Origin: Lagopus muta
Taxonomy: Eukaryota; Chordata; Aves; Galliformes; Phasianidae
Reading direction: 5' to 3'
Assembly: GCF_023343835.1 (NCBI RefSeq)
Contig: NC_064447.1
Span: 8,452,501 to 8,516,500 of the forward strand
DNA: 64,000 nt
Part shown: one piece after another, positions 28,301 to 37,350 of the stretch
Layout: every line of letters starts with the position of its first letter
Position numbering within the stretch: the stretch's first letter is position 1
Program-made: the position numbers and the translations under genes
The notes under the pieces: generated by a model
Databases searched by the model: none
The model's input: only the letters and a program-made list of their open reading frames with translations
What the model was told of the DNA's origin: nothing

Positions 28301-31300
28301 ATCAGCAGACAAAACAAGGATTTGGGCTAATCATGCAAAAAAGCTCATAACAAAACAAAATGCACAAAGATCAATGCGTTGTTTTTATTCTGATACCTGA
28401 AACAAGTGCTCACAAAAAGGCAGGAGGATTCTAAAAATCAAGAAAACAGCAATGAAGCCAAATATAAAAAGGGAGGTGGCAGCAGCTCGCACCAAACACT
28501 TAAAGGCAGAGGAAGCCTACCAATGCCTGCTTACTTCAGTGTCTGAGATTCAGACAGTAAAGAATTTGTATTTCCTAGAAAGCCTGCTCATAAAGCTACT
28601 TTGCCATGTCAGGGTTAGGAGTGTTTAAAGCTGGAGGGCTTTGAAGCTTCTAGCTTGGATAAGACTAACAGCCACCCAACAACAACAACAAAACAAGGCT
28701 GAAAATATTTTGCACCCTCTTCCTGAAGCACACATAGGCTGCCACAAACACCTTGATACGCAGAGCCCTAATGCTTGGTCCAGCACACACCGCCCTCTCA
28801 CTGAGCCAATCATGTTCTCCAAACACCTCCTAATTTCTAGCATGCTTTGAACAGGATGTGGGAACAAACTCCAAGAGTGTTGACAAAGCAAAGGAAGAAG
28901 ACACCTCATTTATTCCATGAATCAATTCCAGAACAGAAGCAGCCCTTACTCTTACAGTAGCATTCACAAGCAGCCAGCTCTGTCCCAGCACTGCCCATGC
29001 TTTGTGCCCCACCAGCTGGAGTTCCAGAAGAGCTTGGGTTCCTGGCTGTGTGCAGCTCTCGGGCATTACAACTGAGCAGTCACTCGTGTCATTCACCACA
29101 GAGAAAGGAAAAGCTGAGAAACAACTGAGAGAAGTGAATCTACATCCAGATGGGGACAAATGACCTTGTCAGGCATATCTCTCCAGTGTTCAGTTCAATG
29201 CTCAGAAAATCTCTTTTTCTGTCTTTGCCATGTATTTCATACACTATGCAAAGCAGAACAGGAGAGAAGATTTTATCACAGTTTCATCATCTGGCAGCAA
29301 GATTCATTGAGGACTGTCTTAAAACATAAAAACTAATCTGCAATTAGGTATTCAAAATCTTCCACGGATAACTAAGAGCTTAGTCACGTAACTGCAGGAA
29401 ACAGTCACAGCACCAGTTTGCTTTAAAGCCATCCCTTGGATGCCATGCAAATTTGGGGTAATGATTAACCTGCAATGACATCTGCGTGCCATGTATGTGA
29501 CACATGTTTTGTCCATCCTTGTCTTGCACCCTGAGAATGTGCAATCAAACTGAAATCATCCAGGTTCTAGAAGAAAGCTGCAGCACTGTAAGAGGCACAC
29601 GCTATGCAAAGCAGTATTTTCACAACAAAGAAATGACTCATCAGCCCTGCTACAACTAAGTCAAAACGATTACAGTTTGAGACTACAAATGTTACCAACT
29701 AACACACAGTTACCTCCGGATTACTCCACCACAGCACTGTTTTCCTACAGGAACAATAGAATTCCTTAATTATAACAACAATCATTCCATTTTCATGTAT
29801 TTAAGTTGCCTTTACAGGCAAAGCCAGCTCAGAAGGCAGACACCATGATCAGTATGCAGCAGGGCCCTAGACAACCCAGCACAGCGCCTACCTGTAGGTA
29901 GATCCTAAGAAGAGCACTGCATTACCTTTATAATGTTACGTTTCAGTGACTGAAAAGTGAAACTGACCCACCGTGCAGTTAATTAACACTAAAGCCCTTA
30001 CTGCCCATCCTCTTTGTTAAAAACACCAATTTTTTGAGGAAGGCACTCTTACTACCACTACCCTCTCCCTTAAACCTAAAATACAAATTTAATTTGCCTA
30101 TTGAGCTATCAGTCTAAAGCAGACTCCTAAGTTTCCATCTCCATCAGCTGAAAGAACAAGTTTATTTTATTTCTAACACATAATTGCACAGCCCTATCAG
30201 CAGATACCAAGTGCCACAGGTTACATAGCCAGTCCCAACGTCCATTAAAATACACAAGTAACAAGCAACATTTCAATGCTACGTCCTGAGAAACAGAAAC
30301 GTTACACAGTATTTCCCTTGCACCATCCTGCACTTGAATAGCTCCCTATTCCTGACTGGTACTCCAATTTTAGGTAACTGTCTACAAACTGTCAACAGCT
30401 CCACAATACTTTGTGGCACCTAACATGAAACACAGAGATAAGTAACAAGACACAAACAGAAGAACAAATGCCCTCGCTGAGCTCTTCCCTGCATCCAGGT
30501 AGGTGCATTCCACTGATGGAGCTCAGGGACAGAGCTGGCAGCAGCATGCCTGGCCCCCCTTGTAACTGCACCTCACTCAGCACAACTCCCATTTGTATAA
30601 GGAGAAAAACATACTGAAATTCTTTCATTCATTTAAGCCATTAAAAAAGAAAAACCACACACACAAAGCAAAACAACCAACAACTGGTTATCTACTCAAA
30701 TGGCTGCATCACTTTTACAATATAGAGAAGTGCCTTGTGATTCCGGGTGACGTGAGATCCAGTCTTTTAGTCCATTCCTATTATCACTGTGCCATTTATG
30801 TGGAGAGCAGCTACACTCTGACCTCTACAGTCAGCATTCATCACTATTTCTTTAAGTTACGACAGTGCCAACTTCACACTTCATTTTCTGTTTGGCTTCA
30901 CTTGTTATTCATAATTTGAAGCAGTTGTAATTTTTCAAATGTAAACAGCCCAGCTCCTACTTACATCATATTTTACTTCTAACTTTAATTCTTCCAAAAG
31001 GTTCTAATGATGCCTATGCTAAAAAGCTCCAGCTTGGCACTGTAAAAATGCCAAAATAGAGAAGACTGTTAGACATGTTTAGCTGCTGTTCTTACACTAC
31101 AAGAAAATCAAGCATACCCATATTTTTTCTGAAAGACATAATGAGGATTCAGTGATCAATGTTTGTACAGCACGCTATCTTTGCTCTTATAATTTGCAAA
31201 AGGGAAGATGTTACGCCACAATAAAATTACAATTCTTGTCACCCTACTGAGGGAATCACCATTACAAGAAGAATTCTGACACAAATTAAGATCTAAGACT

Positions 31301-34300
31301 CTCCCTGCATTATTATGAACACAGTATCTCAGAGCCAGAAACACACAGTGCACACACACAGCAAATGTCAGCGCTGAAAGCAAACAAGGTGCCATTTCAC
31401 CACTAGCAGCAGTTATCCAGCATTCACCAGAACCAAACTACTTCTGTAAGAGAACTGCATTAATTGGGCTTTGAGATTCTTCAAGCTAACGCTAGCAGTT
31501 AGAATTCATCCTTCAAATGCTTCTGAAGATGTCAGCAGTGTTACAGATGCACACACAGCGTTTGCTTGCCAAGCAGATACCTCCTCAACTCACTTTCAAA
31601 CCCAATTAAAGTCTCGCTGCCCCACAAGATGGTGCTAGCACATTTTTAAAGACACTGTTAACGACAGTGGAAAATGCTTTTAGAAGCAGTATGGCTGTGC
31701 AGGGCTTCTCCCAGAGGTGTACATCTTAGGTTGACTCTGAAGCTCTTTGAACACTGAGCTGAAGATTTCGGAGCTCTCTGTCCCTGCACTAAGCACACTG
31801 TGCCCACAGCTCCCAGCACAGGGCACCTCATGCTGCAGGAAGGAGACCAGCACCCAACCGGCCCTCAGTGGCCCTGAGCTAATACCTGAAAGGAAAATAT
31901 ATTTATTAATAACTGAACCAAAAGCATTATCCTTCAGCTCACTTCTTGAGAGGACAGCATCACTCAGGATGCTGCATCACCAGACATCAGCCTTAAGTGT
32001 TTCCAGATTTCTGCCTTCCATAAGTCCACGACTACACTACTGAACATAAAAGGGATCAGGAGTGATTACATACAGTTCTGAAACCGCTCCAGAATTTACA
32101 GTGATATATTCTTTTTCTTTCTCTAGTTTTTTTAGTCTACCATTTGTTTATCTTCTAGTTATAAATTAACCTGCAAGACTACAGGAGGGAAACTACACAT
32201 AAAAAAATGGAGTTGAAACAACGTTCATACTTCTGCAAAGGCACTGAGCATGTAGGCATGCACCACATATCCATGTGATGGCATTACATACAGGCTTCCA
32301 AACATACTGCCAGAACTTAGAACATTCCTATTTCTGCTGTATTCTGACCTGATATTTGCTAATATATTTTTAAATAGTGCAATCATATAGAGGTGACAAT
32401 AAAATTATTTCTCAGTTTCTAAAAAACAGTAGCTAACTTTTCTATATAAGAACCAATTACAAAAGATGTCCTTTGGTTAAAAATGGATCCTTTTGTTCCC
32501 CTTTTTATGCTTCCCGCAAAACAGTGCATCACAACAAAAGGAACACTCTCCAAGTTCATGGCACAGAAGCCATCACTCTGAAGTTCACAGAAACCCAGTA
32601 TGTTACACAGGAGCAAAGAAAGCCACTGATGAGGAAACCACTGAATGAGAGATGCTGCATCCGTGCTCTTTCCAGCTATTAATGTATAGAAGAGGTGCTG
32701 CCAAGCTATAAACTGATACTTCGATGCATAACTGATTGGCAAATGGGTGCCAGCCACTTTCTTTTCTACTTTTAAAATACCACAGTGTTCAAATTATCAC
32801 CGTAAAAGTGACAGAAATTCAACTAGCACATCTACCACTAACAGCTGTGTGGAATACACTCACCTTTCCCATTCTTCTCATGCAGAAGCTGGTTCAACAG
32901 AACTACATTCCAAACTACAACAACTGAAAACACACCATAATTCCAGAATAATATTTTCCTTACGTTTTGTCCCTGAGGCTTCATTCCAGATTAGGGTCTA
33001 TCATACTCACTGCTACACAAGCACACAAATCTCTTTCCCAACAAGTCTGTCACCCAAATATACAAGTCTTCAGCAGCTGCAATAAACAATCCCTACCTTC
33101 ATTACAAGTGGGAAAGCAAAGAACTATTAAACTGCTCCTCCTTAAGCAAACTGGTCATACAGGATATCTCTCACAGAGGCATGGACGTGAATGCTGACTG
33201 TTCCAGTCCACCACCTTCACCATACAGCCATTCATCCCTTACAGCTTCAGTGTTATTAACACAGAGCCAAGATACTGCAAGATGGGTTTGGTAAGAGCAA
33301 ATTGCCTTATGGGGACAACCTGGCAATTGCACGAGCTCAAAAAAAGCACCCACTTATTGGGTAGATGAGAAAGCAAGGTACCATTTTGTCTAAGCATCTC
33401 TGAGTGTTCTGAAAGGGTGCTGCATCTTTGCAATAAGCTCTTCCCGTTTGACTGCAGAAGTTTAATGGAAAAAAATGAAACAAAAACCCTGCTCTCCCAA
33501 CACAGAAAATCAAGTGCTCAAGTATCAGCAGAAACCACTGCACTTCTCACTCTGATTCTCATACCTATGCCTCTATCATTGAGCCATCTCATCTTTTTTC
33601 TAAAGCAAATAAGGAAAGCCTCATGGAAAGATGGTTGTTAATCTAACACACAAGAGGGAAAAAAAAAAATCACGTAGCAGAAACTTAGTAGAATATGTGG
33701 ATGAGATCTAGAGGAATACATGATGTCAGGCAGAGTCAATTCCCCCAGAACACAGAGAGCCTGCAGCCGATGGAGCAGAAATGGGTGAATGAAAGCCATA
33801 CTGTGAGCCTTTCCTGTGATTTGCATGCTTAGGAAGAGTCAAACTCATGTGCTCAGGAATGAAATTGTAAACGTATTTCAAATATTTACCTTCTCTCAGT
33901 TCCACATAAGTGAGGCAGGAAAGCCCTGTTTACCAAACAGAATTAAGAAGTTATTTCTTAAAACAGAAGAACTGAATGGTTTTTTGCACTCCTCCTCATC
34001 TTAACCAATCTTAAGCTGCATTCCTCTGGTTAACAGTGGAGGGCTACACACTCATTCAGTGGCAGACTGAACAGGTGACATTTCTCTTGTAATATGCAAC
34101 AACAAAAAGTGCAATGCATTGATTTGAGTTACTTTGAGTCACGCACTGTGCTTACTTCTAAAGCAGCAAAATACTCCCAGTCCTCTGCAAAAGTGCATTT
34201 TAGACAAGATGCTGACCCAACGAAGACCCTTCTATGAAAGGCCAAGTATGCCGAATTTCTAAACCTGAGGTTAAAAGTCATCACTCTAACTGGACAAGCT

Positions 34301-37047
34301 GTCTGTATTAACAGCTGTAATGCTTATTCTATCACAAACCAATAGCCTAAGCCAATATTCTTACTGAGATTAAAAACCAATTTAGTTACGAGCATAAATT
34401 CCAAAGGGAATTGCAGAACTGACATGCAGCAACGCCGACATCCCACAGAACTCACAGACTGTATATAGACTCCACAATTTTACATTAAGACAAACTCGTA
34501 GTATAGGTCAATTTACCTTTCCCAGAGAAAGATATTTGCTCTTCTACAATTGACTAGGTCACTGCAAATTTAATAAGATCATAGATAATGACAGGAGAGA
34601 AAGAGCGACAGCTATCTGTAGAGTTCTGCAATACTAATGCAGTTATCAAGCCTATGCAGAGCAGGCACGCTGTGCCAAGCTGTGTTCCCACACAGTAAAA
34701 ACATTCTCACTAAGAAGAAACCAAATAGAAGAAAGTTTTCTGACAATAACTGAAATATTAATGTTAAAACAGAAAAAAAGCTCTGAATATTTTAAATGAG
34801 TAAAACAAATACCTGTGTCAGAAAACCGAGAACCGCTTCATATCAGAAGTGAACCTTGATCTGCTCCCACTGCCCACAGGCACCTCGTTTACACAGCTCT
34901 GGTTTACTTTCACCTTTTTACACTATCTCTGCTGCCAGTATGACAGGAGAGCTCACAGTTAAGTCAACAGATCTTTGCATTCTTACAACTAAGACTAAAC
35001 ACATAATACATTTTTTTTTTTATTTTTTATTTATCACCATATCTAAAGAATACATTTCTGAAATTGCTTCTGGTATCAATTATGTGGTGAGTGCTTTGTA
35101 CAGAATGATAATGATTTAATTATGGTTTTTTACACTGTTTTGGAATCTTTGGAGGACAGATTACTTGAAAAGCTGTACTTTGATTACTTAAAAAATTGCA
35201 ATTTACTATTCAAGTAAAGCCAGTTTAACAATGACCCTCACATTATTCCCAGCATATGGCTTTCACTTAATCTTAAAGATTCTGTGTAAGTTACATAAAT
35301 ACCATCAGTAAAACAAGAAAATTATTCCTACTTAAGCACACTCCCCCCCAAAAAAAAACCCACCAAAGACAATACGCTGACAACAGAGGGAAGCCAATCA
35401 GTTTTCACAGTGGAATTGGAAATCAATCTGAAAGTTCAGGACTGATCAATCACAGTAAGCAAGAAAACCACAGGCTACCAGGAGCTGAAACTAGCAATCT
35501 ATCAGCTACATTCAGGTTTTCAGCGTATTTCAAATGGCCTTCATGAAAGTCCCTATAAGGTCTAATTGAAAAAGAATATATTGCATAGAAAGGGAGGACA
35601 AGAATAGAAAACAAAGAGCATATGACAAATACTTGCAAGAATGTGACTGCATCAGAAACAGTGCAAAAGAATTAATTTCTTAAATTCAAAAGTGACTTAC
35701 AACTCACACAAAATCCCCAATTCAACACAACTCCTTACTGTTGAGCTAAGCATTTGAAAAGGAGCTGCCCATTCTGTAAAATGCTGCAATAAGAACTGCA
35801 CACCAATTAGAAATTTCCCGCCTTTTAACCCTTAATGGAGAGAGAAGCAAGAACCCAATATTTACATGGCAGTTTATTTCAGTTCAAAGCCAGTTGTTTT
35901 TTTTTCCCCCCCAAACCAGTAATTTCTTGCTTCTCAACAACATTTGCCTGAACTACATAGGAAAAATAGCAAAAACAAAACAAAAACAACAACCAAAACC
36001 AAACCTCACCTTCATTAATTTTTGGAATACTGTTAGGTTCAACCTAGGACAGAATGCCAAGTTGTTTTTCTCTTCATAAGCGTTCTATCCTATTGAAGAA
36101 ATTCTATTATAGAATCTGACACTGTATGTAAAAGAAACCACATTAAAAGTGCTCAGCCTATTGAACTAAAATCACAGAAACGCCTCAATGCAATAGCAGG
36201 ACGTATTTTCAAATTATACTTTTATTAAATCCTTACAACTAGCCTGACATTAAAGGCCCAGATCAAACCCACAGTGCTTCCAGCCTTAGGCCGACCCGCG
36301 CTCTGCACTCAGGAAGGGATTCAAGCATCTTACCTGCTTAGTTTTCTTTCGACTTCTTTGGTAGCTTTAGCTTCCAACTCTCTGGAACAGAAAGCGATGT
36401 TGGTTCCCATGTCAACAACAACAACGCGGCAAGAAGCAACGACCCAACCCGCGGGGCGCCGAGCCGCGCCCGCAGCGCAGCGCAGAGCCGCGCAGCACAG
36501 CGCAGCACAACGCGCCCCATGGCGGCCGGCAGCGCGGGGGACACACGGAGCGCCGGGCCGTCAGCCGGGGGCAGCAGGGCACTGCGGCGCGGGAGCGGAG
36601 CCCGAGGAGCCTTCCCTGCCACGCATCCCGCGCTGAATTGTTCGCGGCGCTTCAAAGAACGCGATTCTGCTGCATCACTGAAATTTGGGAACCCGACTCA
36701 AACCCGGCCCCCTCAGTTCCTCCGATCTCTCCTCAGCTCCTCGGCCCGCGCACGGGCTGCGAGTGCGGGGCGGGAGCGGAGCGAACGGCTCCGGGCCGGG
36801 AGGGCAAAGCTCAGCCGCGGAGCGCTCCGCCGCGCCTCCTCCCGCGCCCGAGGCCGCTCCCGCCCGCCGGGTGGGCCGAACCCGTCTCGAGCCCCGCAGC
36901 CGGGCGGGGCCGCGCCCGCCGCCCCGAGCCCCCCTTCCCCCGCCGCCGCCTCCCGGCCCCTCCCCCGCCCGCCGCCCAGGACCCCGCTGGCGCCTCAGCC
37001 CGGCGGCGCCCGCCCTTCCCGCCGCCCGGCCCCGCCCGCTACCTCAT
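1187..37047 (-). CDS. TNRC6A: TNRC6A (GW182), 5' partial gene, 18 coding exons
   Basis: TNRC6A binds Argonaute proteins through Gly-Trp repeats and recruits PABP and the CCR4-NOT and PAN2-PAN3 deadenylases, so it is the effector scaffold of miRNA silencing in cytoplasmic P-bodies. Exons read on the minus strand: 37047-37043, 36381-36334, 27371-27281, 24364-24343, 18274-17939, 15631-15584 (possible cassette), 11850-9259, 8418-8254, 7918-7743, 7447-7367, 6938-6887, 5487-5345, 4999-4853, 4680-4543, 4311-4183, 4069-3992, 3740-3530 and 1321-1187. All junctions are AG/GT and the frame is continuous for 4597 nt (about 1532 residues). Order of parts: charged N-terminus (1-48), Ser/Thr/Asn and PPRFRHQE region (56-167), GW-rich region (184-1161), a linker, then a Gln-rich region (about 1349-1450). 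The protein starts [10 protein letters not shown] like human TNRC6A (from memory). The C-terminal quarter is off the left edge. Confidence 0.95.
1322..3529 (-). other. TNRC6A intron 17
   Basis: 2.2 kb AT-rich intron with an A12 run near 2809. No additional exon, RNA gene or clear transposon recognised. Confidence 0.75.
3530..3740 (-). CDS. TNRC6A: TNRC6A coding exon 17
   Basis: 211 nt, residues about 1418-1487. Starts [20 protein letters not shown], continues through [10 protein letters not shown] and ends [14 protein letters not shown] plus one base of Gly. Human TNRC6A has the same order (from memory). Acceptor tttttaag, donor gtgagt. Confidence 0.95.
3992..4069 (-). CDS. TNRC6A: TNRC6A coding exon 16 (Q-rich domain)
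   Basis: 78 nt, 26 codons: [26 protein letters not shown]. It continues the helix of the previous exon. Acceptor tcctag, donor gtaaat. Confidence 0.93.
4183..4311 (-). CDS. TNRC6A: TNRC6A coding exon 15 (Q-rich domain)
   Basis: 129 nt, 43 codons: [20 protein letters not shown], then [16 protein letters not shown]. Regular Leu/Gln spacing suggests a helix. Boundaries fall between codons (tctgcag and gtaagc). Confidence 0.95.
4543..4680 (-). CDS. TNRC6A: TNRC6A coding exon 14 (Pro/Gln-rich)
   Basis: 138 nt, 46 codons, [20 protein letters not shown] through VPPPLLSPQ, between ttttccccag and gtaaca. It is the Pro/Gln-rich lead-in to the Q-rich domain. Confidence 0.95.
4853..4999 (-). CDS. TNRC6A: TNRC6A coding exon 13
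   Basis: 147 nt, 49 codons, beginning [20 protein letters not shown] and ending [10 protein letters not shown]. Both boundaries fall between codons (tccaatcag and gtaagg). Confidence 0.95.
5000..5344 (-). other. TNRC6A intron 12
   Basis: 345-nt intron between the exons encoding SPYFDK and DGIVADES. Nothing else seen. Confidence 0.85.
5345..5487 (-). CDS. TNRC6A: TNRC6A coding exon 12
   Basis: 143 nt, about 48 residues beginning [20 protein letters not shown] and ending [11 protein letters not shown] at a codon boundary. Acceptor cttttag, donor gttagc. Confidence 0.94.
5488..6886 (-). other. TNRC6A intron 11
   Basis: 1.4 kb AT-rich intron. It holds a short CA/TA microsatellite near 6763-6790. 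No further exon recognised. Confidence 0.8.
6887..6938 (-). CDS. TNRC6A: TNRC6A coding exon 11
   Basis: 52 nt reading [17 protein letters not shown] plus one base of Gly, between ttacttcag and gtaaga. It is conserved with human RDSPEENVQSNKMDLSGG (from memory). Confidence 0.92.
6939..7366 (-). other. TNRC6A intron 10
   Basis: 428-nt AT-rich intron; nothing recognised. Confidence 0.85.
7367..7447 (-). CDS. TNRC6A: TNRC6A coding exon 10
   Basis: 81 nt, 27 codons: [20 protein letters not shown] then FTNLSFS. It matches the human GGNKQEEAWINPFVKQFSN stretch recalled for TNRC6A. Acceptor tttttaag, donor gtaagt. Confidence 0.93.
7743..7918 (-). CDS. TNRC6A: TNRC6A coding exon 9
   Basis: 176 nt, residues about 1103-1161, reading [15 protein letters not shown], then an acidic [13 protein letters not shown] and [13 protein letters not shown]. 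It ends on a codon boundary with a weak donor (AAG|gtaatt). Human isoforms continue with GLSGKKRRRER before GMMKGG (from memory); that segment was not found here. Confidence 0.93.
7919..8253 (-). other. TNRC6A intron 8
   Basis: 335-nt intron; only A-rich stretches, nothing recognised. Confidence 0.85.
8254..8418 (-). CDS. TNRC6A: TNRC6A coding exon 8 (GW repeats)
   Basis: 165 nt, residues about 1048-1102, reading [20 protein letters not shown] and on to [11 protein letters not shown]. Four WG motifs continue the Argonaute-binding region. Acceptor tttaaaaag and donor gtgagt; the length is divisible by three. Confidence 0.95.
8419..9258 (-). other. TNRC6A intron 7
   Basis: 840-nt AT-rich intron. 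It contains the 33-nt candidate cassette exon at 8987-9019 and otherwise nothing recognised. Confidence 0.8.
8987..9019 (-). CDS. Candidate 33-nt cassette exon of TNRC6A with extra GW motif
   Basis: In the intron between exons 7 and 8, 33 nt lie between an AG (gactaggcag) and a strong donor (AAAGG|gtaagt). The phase fits both neighbours, and insertion gives [19 protein letters not shown], adding one more WG motif and no stop. The pyrimidine tract of the acceptor is weak. I do not recognise this peptide from human TNRC6A, so it could be an avian alternative exon or chance. Confidence 0.4.
9259..11850 (-). CDS. TNRC6A: TNRC6A coding exon 7, giant GW-repeat exon
   Basis: 2592 nt, residues about 184-1047, between ctttag and gtaaga. 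It opens [18 protein letters not shown] and contains 38 tryptophans, mostly in GW, WG or similar context ([28 protein letters not shown]). These form the Argonaute-binding surface in the GW182 family. The sequence is Ser/Asn/Gly-rich and predicted disordered. Short antisense open frames over it are shadows. Confidence 0.97.
11851..15583 (-). other. TNRC6A intron 6
   Basis: 3.7 kb intron. No exon with TNRC6A-like coding was found. An A16 run near 15282 and an A15 run near 15494 are present. A slightly GC-richer patch at about 14860-15060 holds short open frames that I do not recognise. Confidence 0.75.
15584..15631 (-). CDS. TNRC6A: TNRC6A coding exon 6, candidate 48-nt cassette exon
   Basis: 48 nt with a very strong acceptor (a run of about 15 T, then gtag) and a CAG|gttagc donor. 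It is phase-compatible with both neighbours and adds [16 protein letters not shown]. Length is a multiple of three, so inclusion and skipping both keep the frame. Joining exon 5 directly to exon 7 gives SKKQPDLNHS, close to human SKNQSDINHS as I recall it, which suggests that human canonical TNRC6A lacks this exon. Expression is not proven by sequence. Confidence 0.65.
15632..17938 (-). other. TNRC6A intron 5
   Basis: 2.3 kb AT-rich intron carrying a small sense-oriented (plus-strand) CR1 tail at about 17335-17388. No additional exon recognised. Confidence 0.75.
17335..17388 (+). mobile_element. CR1 LINE 3'-terminal fragment
   Basis: The plus strand reads tggatgagcttcacggtcc, then ttccaacacaagctgctctg and tgattctagga. 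This matches the CR1 3' end (tccaacccaagcc then tgattctatga repeats). Only the last 50-60 bp remain. Confidence 0.7.
17939..18274 (-). CDS. TNRC6A: TNRC6A coding exon 5 (short polyQ, PPRFRHQE motif)
   Basis: 336 nt, residues about 56-167, starting [14 protein letters not shown] and ending SKKQP plus one base. It contains [18 protein letters not shown] and then the strongly conserved [19 protein letters not shown] and PVIAANLGS. Human TNRC6A has a long interrupted glutamine run at this position; here only four glutamines remain. The acceptor is unusual: two G5 runs lie between the pyrimidine tract and the AG. Confidence 0.95.
18275..24342 (-). other. TNRC6A intron 4
   Basis: 6.1 kb intron containing a CR1 copy (18557-18897). 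The patch at 21380-21520 includes a consensus plus-strand donor-like gtaagt. Otherwise nothing recognised. Confidence 0.75.
18557..18897 (-). mobile_element. CR1 LINE 3' end, about 340 bp
   Basis: The plus strand shows the reverse-complemented CR1 tail: tcatagaatcagagaatcc, then ttggaagggacctccaaagg, gtccaactgccctgcaatg, the gatccagcgcctcacc block, and ctttagatactgaaaaggct. The element is therefore in the minus orientation, 5'-truncated and without intact coding sequence. Confidence 0.9.
24343..24364 (-). CDS. TNRC6A: TNRC6A coding exon 4, 22-nt microexon
   Basis: 22 nt encoding AIEQKIK plus the first base of a Val codon, flanked by a good acceptor (ttcttattctag) and a good donor (gtaagtt). 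Human TNRC6A reads ATEQKIKVPEQ here (from memory), so the exon is real and constitutive. Skipping it would shift the frame. It sits between introns of 2.9 and 6.1 kb. Confidence 0.9.
24365..27280 (-). other. TNRC6A intron 3
   Basis: 2.9 kb AT-rich intron; no other exon, RNA or transposon recognised. Confidence 0.75.
27281..27371 (-). CDS. TNRC6A: TNRC6A coding exon 3 (Glu/Lys-rich)
   Basis: 91 nt between ggttcag and gtatgt. It encodes about 30 residues, first acidic ([13 protein letters not shown]) and then basic ([17 protein letters not shown]), a probable charged helix. It ends on a codon boundary. It is the first coding exon after the largest intron (9.0 kb). Confidence 0.93.
27372..36333 (-). 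other. TNRC6A intron 2
   Basis: 9.0 kb, the longest intron in the window. AT-rich, with short homopolymer and dinucleotide tracts (e.g. T-rich 35010-35040). I saw no convincing exon, pseudogene or intact transposon. Confidence 0.7.
36334..36381 (-). CDS. TNRC6A: TNRC6A coding exon 2
   Basis: 48 nt between ttccag and gtaaga, reading [15 protein letters not shown] with split Arg codons at both ends. It encodes the conserved charged N-terminus and lies about 660 bp inside the gene, at the edge of the CpG island. Confidence 0.9.
36382..37042 (-). other. TNRC6A intron 1 (within the CpG island)
   Basis: 661-nt GC-rich intron between the 5-nt coding exon and exon 2. The long open frames across it in several phases come from its extreme GC content. 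Confidence 0.8.
37043..37047 (-). CDS. TNRC6A: TNRC6A coding exon 1 (ATG AG)
   Basis: Only five coding bases (Met plus two bases of Arg) precede a GT donor (ATGAG|gtagcg). Joined to the exon at 36381 they give MRELEAK, the known vertebrate TNRC6A start, which is why this ATG is chosen. The exon continues upstream as 5' UTR inside the CpG island. Confidence 0.88.
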
Positions 37048-37200
37048 GTATGTAAAGTGCTCGGAGTCCGGCCCGGCGTGGCTGCGGCCCGGGCCCGGCG
37101 CTGGCGCGGCGGCTCTAGGCGGCCTGGGCCCGGCACTGCGGAGCGGGAGGGCCCGGCAGCTGCTGCTGCAGCACCGCCGCCATTTCCTGCCTCCTAACCC
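37048..37200 (-). other. TNRC6A: TNRC6A 5' UTR with a 22-codon upstream ORF
   Basis: GC-rich sequence upstream of the ATG at 37047. The upper limit is arbitrary because the transcription start cannot be seen. An upstream ATG at 37183-37181 in strong context (purine at -3, G at +4) opens MAAVLQQQLPGPPAPQCRAQ and stops at 37117-37115, 67 nt before the main ATG. The same ATG lies in an AAATGGCGGC sequence resembling a YY1 site. Confidence 0.55.
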
Positions 37201-37242
37201 GGCCGGGTCCGGCCCCGCCGCACAGGAAGCGAAACCCCGCCC

Positions 37243-37258
37243 CCGGAAGCGCTTCCGG
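37243..37258. promoter_or_regulatory. Palindromic double ETS site
   Basis: CCGGAAGCGCTTCCGG is a perfect 16-bp inverted repeat with GGAA cores on both strands, about 200 bp upstream of the TNRC6A ATG. ETS/GABP sites are typical of CpG-island promoters. Assignment is by motif only. Confidence 0.55.
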
Positions 37259-37350
37259 GTCGCCGCGCTCTCCCAACATGGCGCCGTAGCGACCGCCCTA
37301 GCAACGGGGCGGGGTGGCGAAGCGCCCTCGGTTAGGTCGGGGCCCGTCTC

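Larger units (their letters stand above)
36420..37350 (-). promoter_or_regulatory. CpG-island promoter of TNRC6A
   Basis: About 0.9 kb of very CpG-dense sequence spans TNRC6A coding exon 1. No TATA box is visible. Just upstream of the 5' UTR are a 16-bp perfect palindrome with two back-to-back ETS cores (CCGGAAGCGCTTCCGG, 37243-37258), another GGAAG at about 37225, and a GC box (CCCCGCCCCC, about 37235). This is the architecture of a dispersed-start housekeeping promoter, often bidirectional. Confidence 0.8.
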
